The position numbers were made by a program, and so were the translations under genes. 64,000 nt of DNA, taken from positions 2,325,001-2,389,000 of the forward strand of contig NZ_JIAL01000001.1 in NCBI RefSeq assembly GCF_000688455.1. Reading direction: 5' to 3'. The stretch comes from Pseudacidobacterium ailaaui. Lineage in GTDB: Bacteria > Acidobacteriota > Terriglobia > Terriglobales > Acidobacteriaceae. Below the pieces are notes generated by a model. That model was given only the letters and a program-made list of their open reading frames with translations, was not told the DNA's origin and did no database searches. Shown in pieces: positions 35,772 through 44,443 of this stretch; position 1 is the first letter of the stretch; each line of letters starts with the position of its first letter.

Positions 35772-36218
35772 TCAGGCGGCCTTGCCGTGGGTACGGGTGC
35801 GGTTTTGCAGGCCGCGGGCCTGGGCCAGGGCCATGCTGGTGAGATACACCGGGGCCGGGGTGACAATGGCGACCAGGATCCAGGCCAGGATGGAAACAAG
35901 CAGGCCAAAAACGGCCGCAGCCTGGAGCGTGAGGACCACCTCCATCTGGCGCAGGTGCAGATTCACGACCGCCCAGTTGCGCAAAGGCTCGACCCGGTGA
36001 ATCACGGCCAGCGCGAGAAGGAATGCAAGCATGGAAAAAGTGGCCACGCCGATGAGCACGACATCCACGGTGCGGTGGATGCGCTGGCGGGAACGGCAAT
36101 GCTGGCATTCTTCGAGGTGATGTTCGTAGTCGGTGCGCATCTCAGGCGAGATGCCGGAAATGTCATATCTCCAACTGGACAATATGTCGCCAACCACTGG
36201 ATCCGTGCAGGATGTCAT
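35772..36218 (-). CDS. Membrane protein with N-terminal anti-sigma-type zinc motif
   Basis: A 148-residue protein. Near residues 33-41 HHLEECQHC fits the HxxxCxxC zinc motif of anti-sigma (zf-HC2/ZAS) domains. Two long membrane helices follow (TVDVVLIGVATFSMLAFLLALAVI; TLQAAAVFGLLVSILAWILVAIV). The tail is basic. Anti-sigma factors usually lie beside their ECF sigma gene; none is here, so it would be an orphan regulator or merely a zinc-binding membrane protein. GGAG lies about 10 bases before the ATG. Upstream a small hairpin GCTGCT-GAA-AGCAGC is seen near 36269. Confidence 0.55.
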   Translation of the reverse strand: MTSCTDPVVGDILSSWRYDISGISPEMRTDYEHHLEECQHCRSRQRIHRTVDVVLIGVATFSMLAFLLALAVIHRVEPLRNWAVVNLHLRQMEVVLTLQAAAVFGLLVSILAWILVAIVTPAPVYLTSMALAQARGLQNRTRTHGKAA

Positions 36219-36345
36219 AAGTATTTACTCCGCTTTCATTGATCTGCTGGCGATCCCGGCCCATCGGTGCTGCTGAAAGCAGCCGATTGTATGTCCGAAA
36301 GATCTGGGCCGTGGGTAACTTCCTTTAGTATAAACGACTTTCAGG

Positions 36346-37329
36346 CTAGAGCAGAATCGGTCCTATTGCCGTATTTTGTTCGGCCAGGACCAACTTGTTT
36401 CCCAGCAACGTCATACGCTCCCGTAAGGCGCGCTCTGCGGCCAGCCTTGCCAGCTCCGGCAAATTATTGCTTTCCGACAAATGGGCCAGCACTATATAAG
36501 ACGCCTGGCCGTCGTAATGCGATTCCAGAAAACTGGCGGCGGCGTCATTTGACAGGTGACCGACACGGGACATGACGCGCTGTTTGACAGACCAGGGATA
36601 CGGGCCGTCGCGCAGCATTTCCAGGTCATGGTTGGATTCCAGCATGAGGACATCACAGCCGCGCAGTTGCAGGCTGACGTTGGGGGGCATGTAGCCGAGG
36701 TCCGTGGCGATGCCGATGCGTATCCCTTCTGCCTGAAAGACAAATCCTACAGGATCGATGGCGTCATGCGGGATGGTGAAGGCATTGACGGTGATGTCGC
36801 CAATGGAAAACTGGCTGCCGGCGCGGAAATACTCGACGGCAGGAAGGGCGCAGGGGTCGGCGGTCTGCTGCTTTTCTCCTGTGCTGAGCTCCTCTTCCTC
36901 GGCGGCACATTCGGCCAGTTCCCGTTCACGATAGAAGGGGTTGGCGGAGTCTGCATCTGGTTCCAGGCCGCGGGCCTCTGCTTCTGCCTTCTTTTTTTTG
37001 GCTTCTTGTTTGCGCTCTTCAAGCCAGGCGGCATAGGTGAGACGCTTGCGGGGCGTCATCCAACGCATCCATGCGCGATGGGTGGCCTCTGTGAAATAGA
37101 CCGGAATGCCCAGCTTGCGCGCGGTGACAGAAAGTCCCTGAACGTGGTCCTGGTGTTCGTGGGTAATCAGGATGGCGTCCAGCGCTTCGGGGTCTTCGTT
37201 GACGGAGCGCATCCGCTTGAAAAGCTCGCGGCAGGAAAGTCCGGCGTCCACGAGGATGCGTGTCCGGGAGGTGGCGACAATGGCGCTGTTACCTTTGGAA
37301 CCACTGGCGAGCACCGTCATCCGGACCAT
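36346..37329 (-). CDS. Metallo-beta-lactamase-fold hydrolase, WalJ/YycJ-like
   Basis: A 327-residue cytosolic hydrolase. It starts MVRMTVLASGSKGNSAIV and has LVDAGLSCRELFKRM, the metal motif ITHEHQDHVQGLSV, FTIPHDAIDPVGFVF, IATDLGYM, LESNHDLEMLRDGPYPWSVKQRV and IVLAHLSESNN, matching the YycJ/WalJ family, thought to be DNA exonucleases tied to replication or wall stress. Between about 105 and 165 it carries a Lys/Glu-rich insert (EERKQEAKKKKAEAEARG...) that the family normally lacks. The frame is open further upstream, but TATCCT 7 bases before ATG 37329 suggests a leaderless start. It is divergent from hfq. Confidence 0.85.
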   Translation of the reverse strand: MVRMTVLASGSKGNSAIVATSRTRILVDAGLSCRELFKRMRSVNEDPEALDAILITHEHQDHVQGLSVTARKLGIPVYFTEATHRAWMRWMTPRKRLTYAAWLEERKQEAKKKKAEAEARGLEPDADSANPFYRERELAECAAEEEELSTGEKQQTADPCALPAVEYFRAGSQFSIGDITVNAFTIPHDAIDPVGFVFQAEGIRIGIATDLGYMPPNVSLQLRGCDVLMLESNHDLEMLRDGPYPWSVKQRVMSRVGHLSNDAAASFLESHYDGQASYIVLAHLSESNNLPELARLAAERALRERMTLLGNKLVLAEQNTAIGPILL

Positions 37330-37695
37330 GTTGTTCAGGATACTGCCAATCGGTGTGGAAGAGAGGGAGAATTGCCGGGGAGGAACCTGTTTGGGCATCG
37401 CTTCCAGCGCAGAGATTCTGGCCGGATTCCGAAGGAACGAGGAAAGGGTAGAGACTGTCCAGTAAGACTGTTCCCAGGAAGGAGGAAGCATCCTGAGGGA
37501 GGATTTTGCATCGAAACTATCTCAGGTGCTTTGTGTATCAAGCATAGAAAGGCCTTTGCGGGGGTTTGCAACATTTGAGCAGACACCGTATCGTGTTTAC
37601 TTAACAGAAAGAAGCATTTGCCTCGCGGCATTTGGCATAAATTTTTAACGCAGTACGATTCAGCAAATTCCATATAGGAACAGGAGATCGGCACA
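37330..37695. promoter_or_regulatory. Divergent control region between the hydrolase and hfq
   Basis: No gene is seen in these 366 bases. Toward hfq, TTGGCA (37632-37637) and TACGAT (37654-37659) are 16 bases apart, a plausible housekeeping promoter. Toward the hydrolase, a TATCCT box (37337-37342, minus strand) ends 7 bases before the ATG. Confidence 0.5.
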
Positions 37696-38001
37696 ATGGA
37701 CAACAAGCCGGCACAAAATATTCAGGACACATTTCTCAATACGGTCCGGAAAGACAAAACCCCCATCACGATCTATCTGGTAAGCGGAGTAAAACTTACT
37801 GGCCGGATCCGTTCTTTTGACAAGTATTCCGTGCTGCTGGAGAACAATAACCAGGAACAGCTCATCTTCAAACATGCGATTTCCACTGTGGTGAGCACGC
37901 GGGCCGTGCTGCATACGGAGCACAAAGGCCCGGCGACGCACACCGCGACGCAGCCCGCCGCTGCCAACAGTGTTCCCACGGCGGAACAGCAGAGCGCCTG
38001 A
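37696..38001 (+). CDS. hfq: RNA chaperone Hfq
   Basis: A 101-residue Sm-like protein forming a hexamer that pairs small RNAs with mRNAs. Sm1 is [26 protein letters not shown] and Sm2 is [13 protein letters not shown]; the usual YKHA reads FKHA. The C-terminal 30 residues are an Ala/Thr-rich tail. AGGAG precedes the ATG by 8 bases. hflX follows after 17 bases, the same pairing as in E. coli. Its presence implies small-RNA regulation. Confidence 0.95.
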   Translation: MDNKPAQNIQDTFLNTVRKDKTPITIYLVSGVKLTGRIRSFDKYSVLLENNNQEQLIFKHAISTVVSTRAVLHTEHKGPATHTATQPAAANSVPTAEQQSA

Positions 38002-38018
38002 GCCGGAAGTATTCGTTC

Positions 38019-39439
38019 GTGGAGGAGCTTCATCGCGCAAAAGACCGCGTTCTTTTGGTAGCGGTGGAGTTCTCCGCGCGCCGTGCGGCCCTGCTGCCTT
38101 CAGCGCTGCTTGCGCGTGAGGTCCGAAAGCTGGCCGAGCCCGCACCAGCGACCCAGGCCCGGGAGGTCCCGGCCGCCGGCGAGCTCCTGATGGAATTCCG
38201 CGAACTGGTGCTCAGCGCTGGAGCGGAAATCGCGGGCGAATTTGTCCAGAGGCGGCCGAAGCCGGATCCTGCCACGCTGATTGGCAGTGGCAAGGTAAGA
38301 GAACTGGCCGGTGTGGTTGCCGCGACAGGGGCCAATGCGGCCCTATTTGATCACGATCTGACGCCAACCCAGCTGCGGAACCTGGAAGCAGCACTCCCCT
38401 GCCGTGTTCTTGACCGGACGCAGTTGATCCTTGACATTTTTGCCCGCCATGCGCGCACGCGCGAAGGGCAGCTGCAGGTGGAACTGGCGCAGCTGGAATA
38501 CCTGCTGCCGCGACTGGCCGGGCGGGGAAAAGCGATGTCGCAGCTTGGCGGCGGCATCGGTACCCGCGGGCCGGGGGAAACGCAGCTGGAAACGGACCGG
38601 CGCAAACTTCAGCGGCGCATCGTGCAATTGAAACATGACCTGGAAGCGGTGCGGCGTGTACGCGGCCAACAGCGGCAGCGGCGTGAGGCGGTCCCGGTGC
38701 CGACTGTGGCGCTGGTGGGATATACCAATGCGGGCAAGAGCACGCTTTTAATGCGCTGACCCAGGCAGGCGTGGTGGAGTCGTCGCGCATGTTTGCCACG
38801 CTGGACCCCAAGCTCAAGGCCGTGGTCCTGCCTTCGCGGAGGAAGGTCCTGCTGTCAGATACGGTGGGTTTTATTCGGAACCTGCCGCATACTCTGGTCA
38901 GCTCCTTCCGCGCGACGCTGGAAGAGGTGCAGAAGGCTGAAGTGCTGCTGCATGTGCGGGACGCCTCCAGTCCGGCGCGCGATGAGCACAAGGCGGAGGT
39001 AGAAAAAGTGCTGGCGGAGCTGGAGGCTGTGAACAAGCCCTGCATTGAGGTCATGAACAAAGTGGACCTGCTTTCTGCTGAGGAGCGCGAGACGGCAGCA
39101 TCCGGCGGCGGGGTCCTAGTCTCAGCCAGAATGCGGGAGGGCCTGGATGCTCTGCTGGCCCGGCTAGATGAGGCCCTGGTGGGGGACCCGGTGATGGAGC
39201 AGACCATGATCGTGCCGCAGTCGCGCGGGGACGTTCTGGCGGCGCTTGAAGCGGGCGCGGTCATTCGGGAGCGGGAGTTTCGCGACAATGCGGTGCGGAT
39301 GCAGTTGGCCGGGCCGGCGTCGCTTCTGGGCCGTTATCGGGAATTCCGGGAAAAAGCAAAAACGGACCGAGCATCCGGGAGCGGTGGAGATTCCCAGATG
39401 CCCGGTCCGTCGGACCCTGAACCGGGTCATAGGTGGTAA
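38019..39439 (+). pseudogene. hflX: Ribosome-associated GTPase HflX, frameshifted
   Basis: The first frame (38019-38759, GTG start) holds the N-terminal domain ([24 protein letters not shown]-like [18 protein letters not shown]) and the G1 loop [10 protein letters not shown], then stops. The second frame (to 39439) continues [13 protein letters not shown] (switch), [26 protein letters not shown] and NKVDLL. One T added to the TTTT run at 38747-38750 gives [13 protein letters not shown] and a full HflX of about 470 residues. HflX splits stalled 70S ribosomes after stress. The break is in the P-loop region, so if real it abolishes GTPase function. A read error is quite possible. Confidence 0.9.
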
Positions 39440-39567
39440 GTCCAGTCTACGCCTGTGGAAAGGTCCGTCAAGAGCTTTTTTTGCCAGGTTGCTCGGGAAA
39501 CGGGCCGGATTTTCAGGGGAAGAACCTGTAAGATGAACCCAGAACTCCATTGCCCGCCGGAGGAAGT

Positions 39568-40701
39568 TTGCTCTACTGGCTTCTTTATCAGAAACTTTTC
39601 CCTTACTTCAGACCCTTTCGCATCTTCCGGTATCTGACCTTCCGCACCGCCTTTGCATCTCTGACGGCGCTGTTGATTGCGCTCATCATCGGCCCGTATG
39701 TCATTGAAAAACTGCGGGAGTTTCAGATTGGACAGTATATCCGTGAGGAGGGGCCGAAGGAGCACCAGAAGAAGGCGGGAACGCCCACGATGGGTGGTGT
39801 GCTCATCTGCATTGCGATTCTGCTGCCGACGCTGCTCTGGGCCGATCTGTCGAACCCGTTTGTCTGGTTGGTGATCGGCTCCACGGTGGCCTTTGGCGCC
39901 ATTGGTTTTGCCGATGACTACATCAAAGTGGTCAAGCGGCGGAACCTGGGACTGACGGCGCGGGCCAAGATGGGGTATCAGGTCCTGGCCAGCCTGGCGA
40001 TCGCCATTTCTCTGGTTTTCATGCAAATGCAGGGCATCTACTCCACCAAGCTGATGGTGCCTTTTGTGAAGTGGCTGAAGCCGGACTTTGCAATTGAGGC
40101 GCTGCGGCATGTTCCGCATTTTGGGCTGGTGGCGTTTCTGCCCTTCATTGTGTTTACGGTGCTGGTGATTGTGTTTTCCAGCAATGCTGTGAACCTTACG
40201 GACGGGCTGGACGGGCTGGCCATCGGCTGTACGATTATTGCCGCCGGTGCGCTGACCGTGCTGACGTATGTCAGCGGGCATGTGGTGTTTGCCGATTATC
40301 TGGAGTTGCAGCGGATGCCCATGGTAGGCGAGCTCTCCATCTTCTGCGGCTCGATGGTGGGGGCGAGTATTGGCTTTCTGTGGTACAACGCACATCCGGC
40401 CGAGGTGTTTATGGGCGACGTGGGATCGCTGGCGCTGGGCGGGGCCATCGGGACGGTCGCTGTTGCCATCAAGCAGGAGCTGCTGCTGCCCTTCATCGGC
40501 GGAATCTTCGTTCTGGAGGCGCTCTCGGTAATTCTGCAGGTGGGCAGCTACAAGCTGCGCAAGAAGCGCATTTTCAAGATGGCCCCGCTGCATCATCACT
40601 TTGAGCTGATGGGCTGGTCAGAATCAAAAGTAATTGCACGCTTCTGGATCGGGGCGCTGGTGTTTGCACTCTTGGCGCTCACCACATTAAAGCTGCGCTG
40701 A
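39568..40701 (+). CDS. mraY: Phospho-MurNAc-pentapeptide-transferase
   Basis: A 377-residue enzyme with ten membrane helices that makes lipid I from undecaprenyl phosphate and UDP-MurNAc-pentapeptide. Marks are HQKKAGTPTMGGVLI, GFADDYIKVVKRRNLGL, NLTDGLDGLAIG, FMGDVGSLALGG and HHHFELMGWSESKVI. The start is probably TTG 39568, giving LLYWLLYQKLF..., with GGAGGA just upstream; TTG 39550 is an in-frame alternative. It reopens the dcw series interrupted after murF. Confidence 0.95.
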   Translation: MLYWLLYQKLFPYFRPFRIFRYLTFRTAFASLTALLIALIIGPYVIEKLREFQIGQYIREEGPKEHQKKAGTPTMGGVLICIAILLPTLLWADLSNPFVWLVIGSTVAFGAIGFADDYIKVVKRRNLGLTARAKMGYQVLASLAIAISLVFMQMQGIYSTKLMVPFVKWLKPDFAIEALRHVPHFGLVAFLPFIVFTVLVIVFSSNAVNLTDGLDGLAIGCTIIAAGALTVLTYVSGHVVFADYLELQRMPMVGELSIFCGSMVGASIGFLWYNAHPAEVFMGDVGSLALGGAIGTVAVAIKQELLLPFIGGIFVLEALSVILQVGSYKLRKKRIFKMAPLHHHFELMGWSESKVIARFWIGALVFALLALTTLKLR

Positions 40702-40750
40702 AGTGTATTCCACATGACACAATGGCCAGTCAGGCCGGAGAATCGTAGGC

Positions 40751-42124
40751 ATGGAGTTCAAAGGCAAAAAAGTTCTGGTTGTGGGGCTGGGCAAGTCAGG
40801 CCTGGCCGCCGCCCTTTTTCTGCGTCGTCGAGGCGCGCAGGTGACAGTTTCTGACATTCGGAGCGCCGAGGAGCTGGGCAAGGACATTCCCGCACTGCTC
40901 GAAGAAGGGATTCCTGTAGAAGCAGGCGGTCACGGCCTGCTCACCTTTCGCCGTCAGGACCTGATTGTCGTGAGCCCCGGTGTTCCGCTCAATACGCCGG
41001 AACTGGTGCAGGTGAAGACCTTCGGCCTGCCCATTCTCGGAGAGCTGGAGCTGGCTTCGCGCTTCCTCAAAGGGAAAGCGCTTGCCATCACCGGATCGAA
41101 TGGAAAGACCACGACGACTGCGCTTACCGGAGAGATCCTGAAGGCCGGGGGAATGAAGACGCAGGTGGGAGGAAACATCGGCGTGCCGGTGATTGCGCTG
41201 GTGGATGAAAGCCGTGAAGACGGCTGGTCCGTGCTGGAGGTATCGAGCTTTCAGCTGGAGACGACCGAAAGGTTCCGGCCCGACATTGCCGTGGTGCTGA
41301 ATGTGACACCCGATCATCTGGACCGTCACGGGAGCTTTGAAAATTATGTCGCGGCCAAGGAGCGTATCTTCGCCAATCAGACGGCAGAAGACGCCCTGGT
41401 CCTGAATGCGGATGACGATGTGACCTCGCGGATGGCGGCGCGTGCTGTGTCCCGTATCTTCTGGTTCAGTGCGAAGCGTGTGGTGCGCCAGGGGGCGTTC
41501 GTGCATGAGGGCGCGATTGTCTTCCGCATGTCAGAGCTGGCCGCGCCCGAGTTCATTCTGAAAGTGGAAGAGATTCCGCTCAAGGGCCATCACAATGTTG
41601 AGAATGTGCTGGCGGCGGTTTGCGCCGCACGCCTTGCCGGAGTCGCGCCGGAGGCCATCCGCAGCGCAGTGGGGTCGTTCCGGGCGGTGGAGCACCGGCT
41701 GGAATATGTTGCCACTATCCAGGGCGTGGACTACTACAACGATTCCAAAGCGACCAATGTGGATGCGGCGGCCAAGGCCATTGAGGCCTTCCCGGGAGGC
41801 ATTCATCTGATTTTGGGCGGAAAAGACAAGAACTCGGACTACCGCCAGCTTCGTCCGTTACTGGAGAAGCGCGTCAGGGCGGTTTATACCATCGGCGCAG
41901 CGGCAGAGAAGATCGAAACGCATCTTTATGGTGCGGTCCCGGTCGTGCGCGCCGGGACGATGGAGAATGCCGTGGCGAAGGCCGCCGAAGCGGCACAGCC
42001 GGGAGAGATTGTGCTGCTGGCCCCGGCCTGTTCCAGCTTTGACCAGTTCCAGAATTATGAGCATCGCGGCCAGGTCTTTAAAGACCTGGTGCTGGCGCGG
42101 CAGGGTGTATGGCAAAACGCGTAG
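40751..42124 (+). CDS. murD: UDP-MurNAc-L-alanine:D-glutamate ligase
   Basis: A 457-residue cytosolic Mur ligase adding D-glutamate. Marks are VLVVGLGKSGLAAALFL at the N-terminus, the ATP loop ITGSNGKTTTTALTGEIL, GGNIGVPVI, EVSSFQLETTERFRPDIAVVLNVTPDHLDRHG, and YNDSKATNVDAAAKAI. The 3' end overlaps ftsW by 16 bases, so the two are co-transcribed with mraY. Confidence 0.96.
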   Translation: MEFKGKKVLVVGLGKSGLAAALFLRRRGAQVTVSDIRSAEELGKDIPALLEEGIPVEAGGHGLLTFRRQDLIVVSPGVPLNTPELVQVKTFGLPILGELELASRFLKGKALAITGSNGKTTTTALTGEILKAGGMKTQVGGNIGVPVIALVDESREDGWSVLEVSSFQLETTERFRPDIAVVLNVTPDHLDRHGSFENYVAAKERIFANQTAEDALVLNADDDVTSRMAARAVSRIFWFSAKRVVRQGAFVHEGAIVFRMSELAAPEFILKVEEIPLKGHHNVENVLAAVCAARLAGVAPEAIRSAVGSFRAVEHRLEYVATIQGVDYYNDSKATNVDAAAKAIEAFPGGIHLILGGKDKNSDYRQLRPLLEKRVRAVYTIGAAAEKIETHLYGAVPVVRAGTMENAVAKAAEAAQPGEIVLLAPACSSFDQFQNYEHRGQVFKDLVLARQGVWQNA

Positions 42125-43200
42125 GCGTGGACAAATGGCTTTACTGCACCACGCTGATTTTGGTGGTCATCGGGCTGGCCATGGTTTTCAGCGCTTCGGC
42201 GGTGATGGCCAAGGCACGCTTTGGATCGCCCTACTATTTCGTCGTGCGGCAGGCGGTCTGGGCCGCTGCCGGACTGGCGGCCATGACCCTGCTGATGCGC
42301 GTGGATTATCGCAAGTACAACCGGCCCAACGTGGTTTTTCCCGCTGTTGCGATCACGGTCATCTTCCTGATGGCCGCTTTTCTGATGCGCGACTCGCACA
42401 ATACTCATCGCTGGATCCGCTTCGGTCTTTTGTCCTTCCAGCCTTCGGAGCTGGCCAAGCCCGCCCTGGTGCTCTTTCTGGCATGGTTTCTGCAGAACCG
42501 GATGCAGACCATTGATGACTGGCGCGGGACCGTGCTGCCGGCCGCGCTGCCCAGTCTTGTTTTTATTGTGCTGATTCTCAAGGAACCTGACCTTGGAACG
42601 GCGCTGGTCTGCGCAGGAGTGACCGCGCTGATGCTTTATCTTGCCGGAATGGAGATGAAATATCTGGGCTATGCCGCGCTGGCGTCGCTGCCGGTCCTCT
42701 ATCTCATGCTCTTCCGGGTGAAATGGCGGCGGGACAGACTGCTGGCGTTTGTGAATCCAGAGGCAGACCCTCTGGGCAAAGGCTTCCACATTATTCAATC
42801 GCTGATTGCGGTGGGCACAGGAGGACTGCACGGGCTGGGTTACATGGAAGGGCGCCAGAAGCTGTTCTACCTGCCGGAGCCGCATACGGACTATATCTTT
42901 GCCAATGTTGCGGAAGAGCTGGGACTGATTGGGGCCGTCATTGTGGTGGGGCTATTCATTGTGCTTGGCTACCGCGGAATGCGCGCCGCCATCCTCTCAA
43001 AGGACCCGTTTGCGCGCTTTCTGGCCTTTGGACTGACGGCGACGATCCTGATCCAGGCCTTCTTTAACATCAGCGTGGTGCTGGCGCTGGTCCCGACTAA
43101 GGGCATCACGCTGCCGTTTATCTCCTACGGTGGGACGTCGCTGTTTATTATGCTGGCCTGCATCGGTGTGCTGCTGAACATTACGCGGGAGATTGAATAA
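42109..43200 (+). CDS. ftsW: Septal peptidoglycan polymerase FtsW (SEDS family)
   Basis: A 363-residue inner-membrane glycosyltransferase with about ten helices that polymerises lipid II at the septum with FtsI. Marks are VIGLAMVFSASAVMA, WIRFGLLSFQPSELAKPALVLFLAWFL, LKEPDLGTALV, GKGFHIIQSLIAVGTGG, LPEPHTDYIFANVAEELGLIGA and the terminal KGITLPFISYGGTSLFIMLACIGVLLNI. Its partner ftsI is 28 kb away in the other dcw segment. Confidence 0.94.
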   Translation: MAKRVGVDKWLYCTTLILVVIGLAMVFSASAVMAKARFGSPYYFVVRQAVWAAAGLAAMTLLMRVDYRKYNRPNVVFPAVAITVIFLMAAFLMRDSHNTHRWIRFGLLSFQPSELAKPALVLFLAWFLQNRMQTIDDWRGTVLPAALPSLVFIVLILKEPDLGTALVCAGVTALMLYLAGMEMKYLGYAALASLPVLYLMLFRVKWRRDRLLAFVNPEADPLGKGFHIIQSLIAVGTGGLHGLGYMEGRQKLFYLPEPHTDYIFANVAEELGLIGAVIVVGLFIVLGYRGMRAAILSKDPFARFLAFGLTATILIQAFFNISVVLALVPTKGITLPFISYGGTSLFIMLACIGVLLNITREIE

Positions 43201-43288
43201 CTCGGGCCGCAGGGGGAACTGGCAGATGTCCTGTTCCTGACTGCATCGACACGGCACCATAGCAGGAGACCAAGGACCGGAAAGTAGG

Positions 43289-44368
43289 ATGATGCGCGTT
43301 CTGATTGCCGGCGGCGGCACCGGGGGACACATTATGCCCGCTCTCGCCATTGCCGAAGCCCTGAAGCAGGAACATCAAGCGGAGCTCCTTTTTGTAGGGA
43401 CGCCCCGGGGGCTGGAGTTACGGCTGGTCCCGCAGGCAGGCCACAGGCTGGAACTGATCCAGGTAGGCCAGTTCAACAACGTAAGCCTGGCCACACGTCT
43501 GCGGACTCTGGCGGACCTTCCGGCAAGCCTGCTGCACTGCCGCAGGCTGCTCAAGCAGTACCGGCCAGATGTGGTCATCAGTGTAGGCGGATATGCTTCG
43601 GGTCCAGCAACGATGGCGGCGATCCTGGCGGGGATTCCTACTTTAGCGGTAGAGCCGAATGCTTATCCGGGAATGGCGAACCGGCTGGTGGGCAAGCATG
43701 TTTCAGCCGCAGCCGTAAATTTTGCGCCGGCGATGAAGTACTTCCGCAACGCGCAGGTCACGGGCATTCCGGTGCGCGCAGAATTCTTCCGTTTGCAGAC
43801 GCGTCGGGATGATGCGCCGCCCCATCTACTGGTTTTTGGCGGAAGCCAGGGGGCGCGGGCGCTGAACCGGACCATGCCTCAAATTGCAGCCCGGCTGCTG
43901 GATGCTGTTCCGGGGCTGACGATCCTGCATCAGGCCGGGGCCCGTCACGCTGAGGAGACCCAGGCCGCTTATGCCGCAGGTGGGGCCGATCCGGCGCGGT
44001 GGCAGGTCCATGCATTTCTGGACGACATGCCGCGGCGGTTTGAGGCCGCGGACCTGATCCTTTCCCGCAGCGGGGCCAGTACGGTTGCCGAAGAGATGGC
44101 GGCCGGCAAGCCTGCGCTGCTGGTGCCATTTCCGGGGGCGGCCGATGATCATCAGCGCAAAAATGCTGAGGTGATGGTCGCTGCCAATGCTGCTCGGCTG
44201 CTGGTCGAATCGGAGATGACCCCGGAGAGGCTGCTGGAAACCCTGACCGCCCTTTTGCCGGACCGTCAGGCCCTCCGCCGGATGGGGGAGAATGCGCGAA
44301 AGCTGGCGCATCCGGATGCGGCGGCAAGGATTGCGCGAATGGTAGCGGATCTGGCTGCCAGCACATGA
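43289..44368 (+). CDS. murG: Undecaprenyl-diphospho-MurNAc-pentapeptide GlcNAc transferase
   Basis: A 359-residue peripheral membrane GT28 enzyme that makes lipid II. Marks are VLIAGGGTGGHIMPALAIAEAL, VISVGGYASGPATMAA, EPNAYPGMANRLVGK, FGGSQGARALNRTMP and SRSGASTVAEEMAAGKPALLVPFPGAADDHQRKNAE. It starts at ATG 43289, with an adjacent ATG at 43292. It is the last dcw gene here; murC, ddl and ftsQAZ do not follow. Confidence 0.95.
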   Translation: MMRVLIAGGGTGGHIMPALAIAEALKQEHQAELLFVGTPRGLELRLVPQAGHRLELIQVGQFNNVSLATRLRTLADLPASLLHCRRLLKQYRPDVVISVGGYASGPATMAAILAGIPTLAVEPNAYPGMANRLVGKHVSAAAVNFAPAMKYFRNAQVTGIPVRAEFFRLQTRRDDAPPHLLVFGGSQGARALNRTMPQIAARLLDAVPGLTILHQAGARHAEETQAAYAAGGADPARWQVHAFLDDMPRRFEAADLILSRSGASTVAEEMAAGKPALLVPFPGAADDHQRKNAEVMVAANAARLLVESEMTPERLLETLTALLPDRQALRRMGENARKLAHPDAAARIARMVADLAAST

Positions 44369-44443
44369 TGGGCACAAAGCCGAGGCCGGCAGGACATGAG
44401 GGGGTTCAGGCCATTTTCCCGGGGAGTTCCGCCGAGGGACGAA

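Noticed and set aside
17805-39567. Genomic island or prophage splitting the dcw cluster
   Set aside because: No integrase, transposase, phage gene or flanking direct repeat was found. The tRNA-Arg inside it is not at a junction and has no duplicated 3' end nearby.
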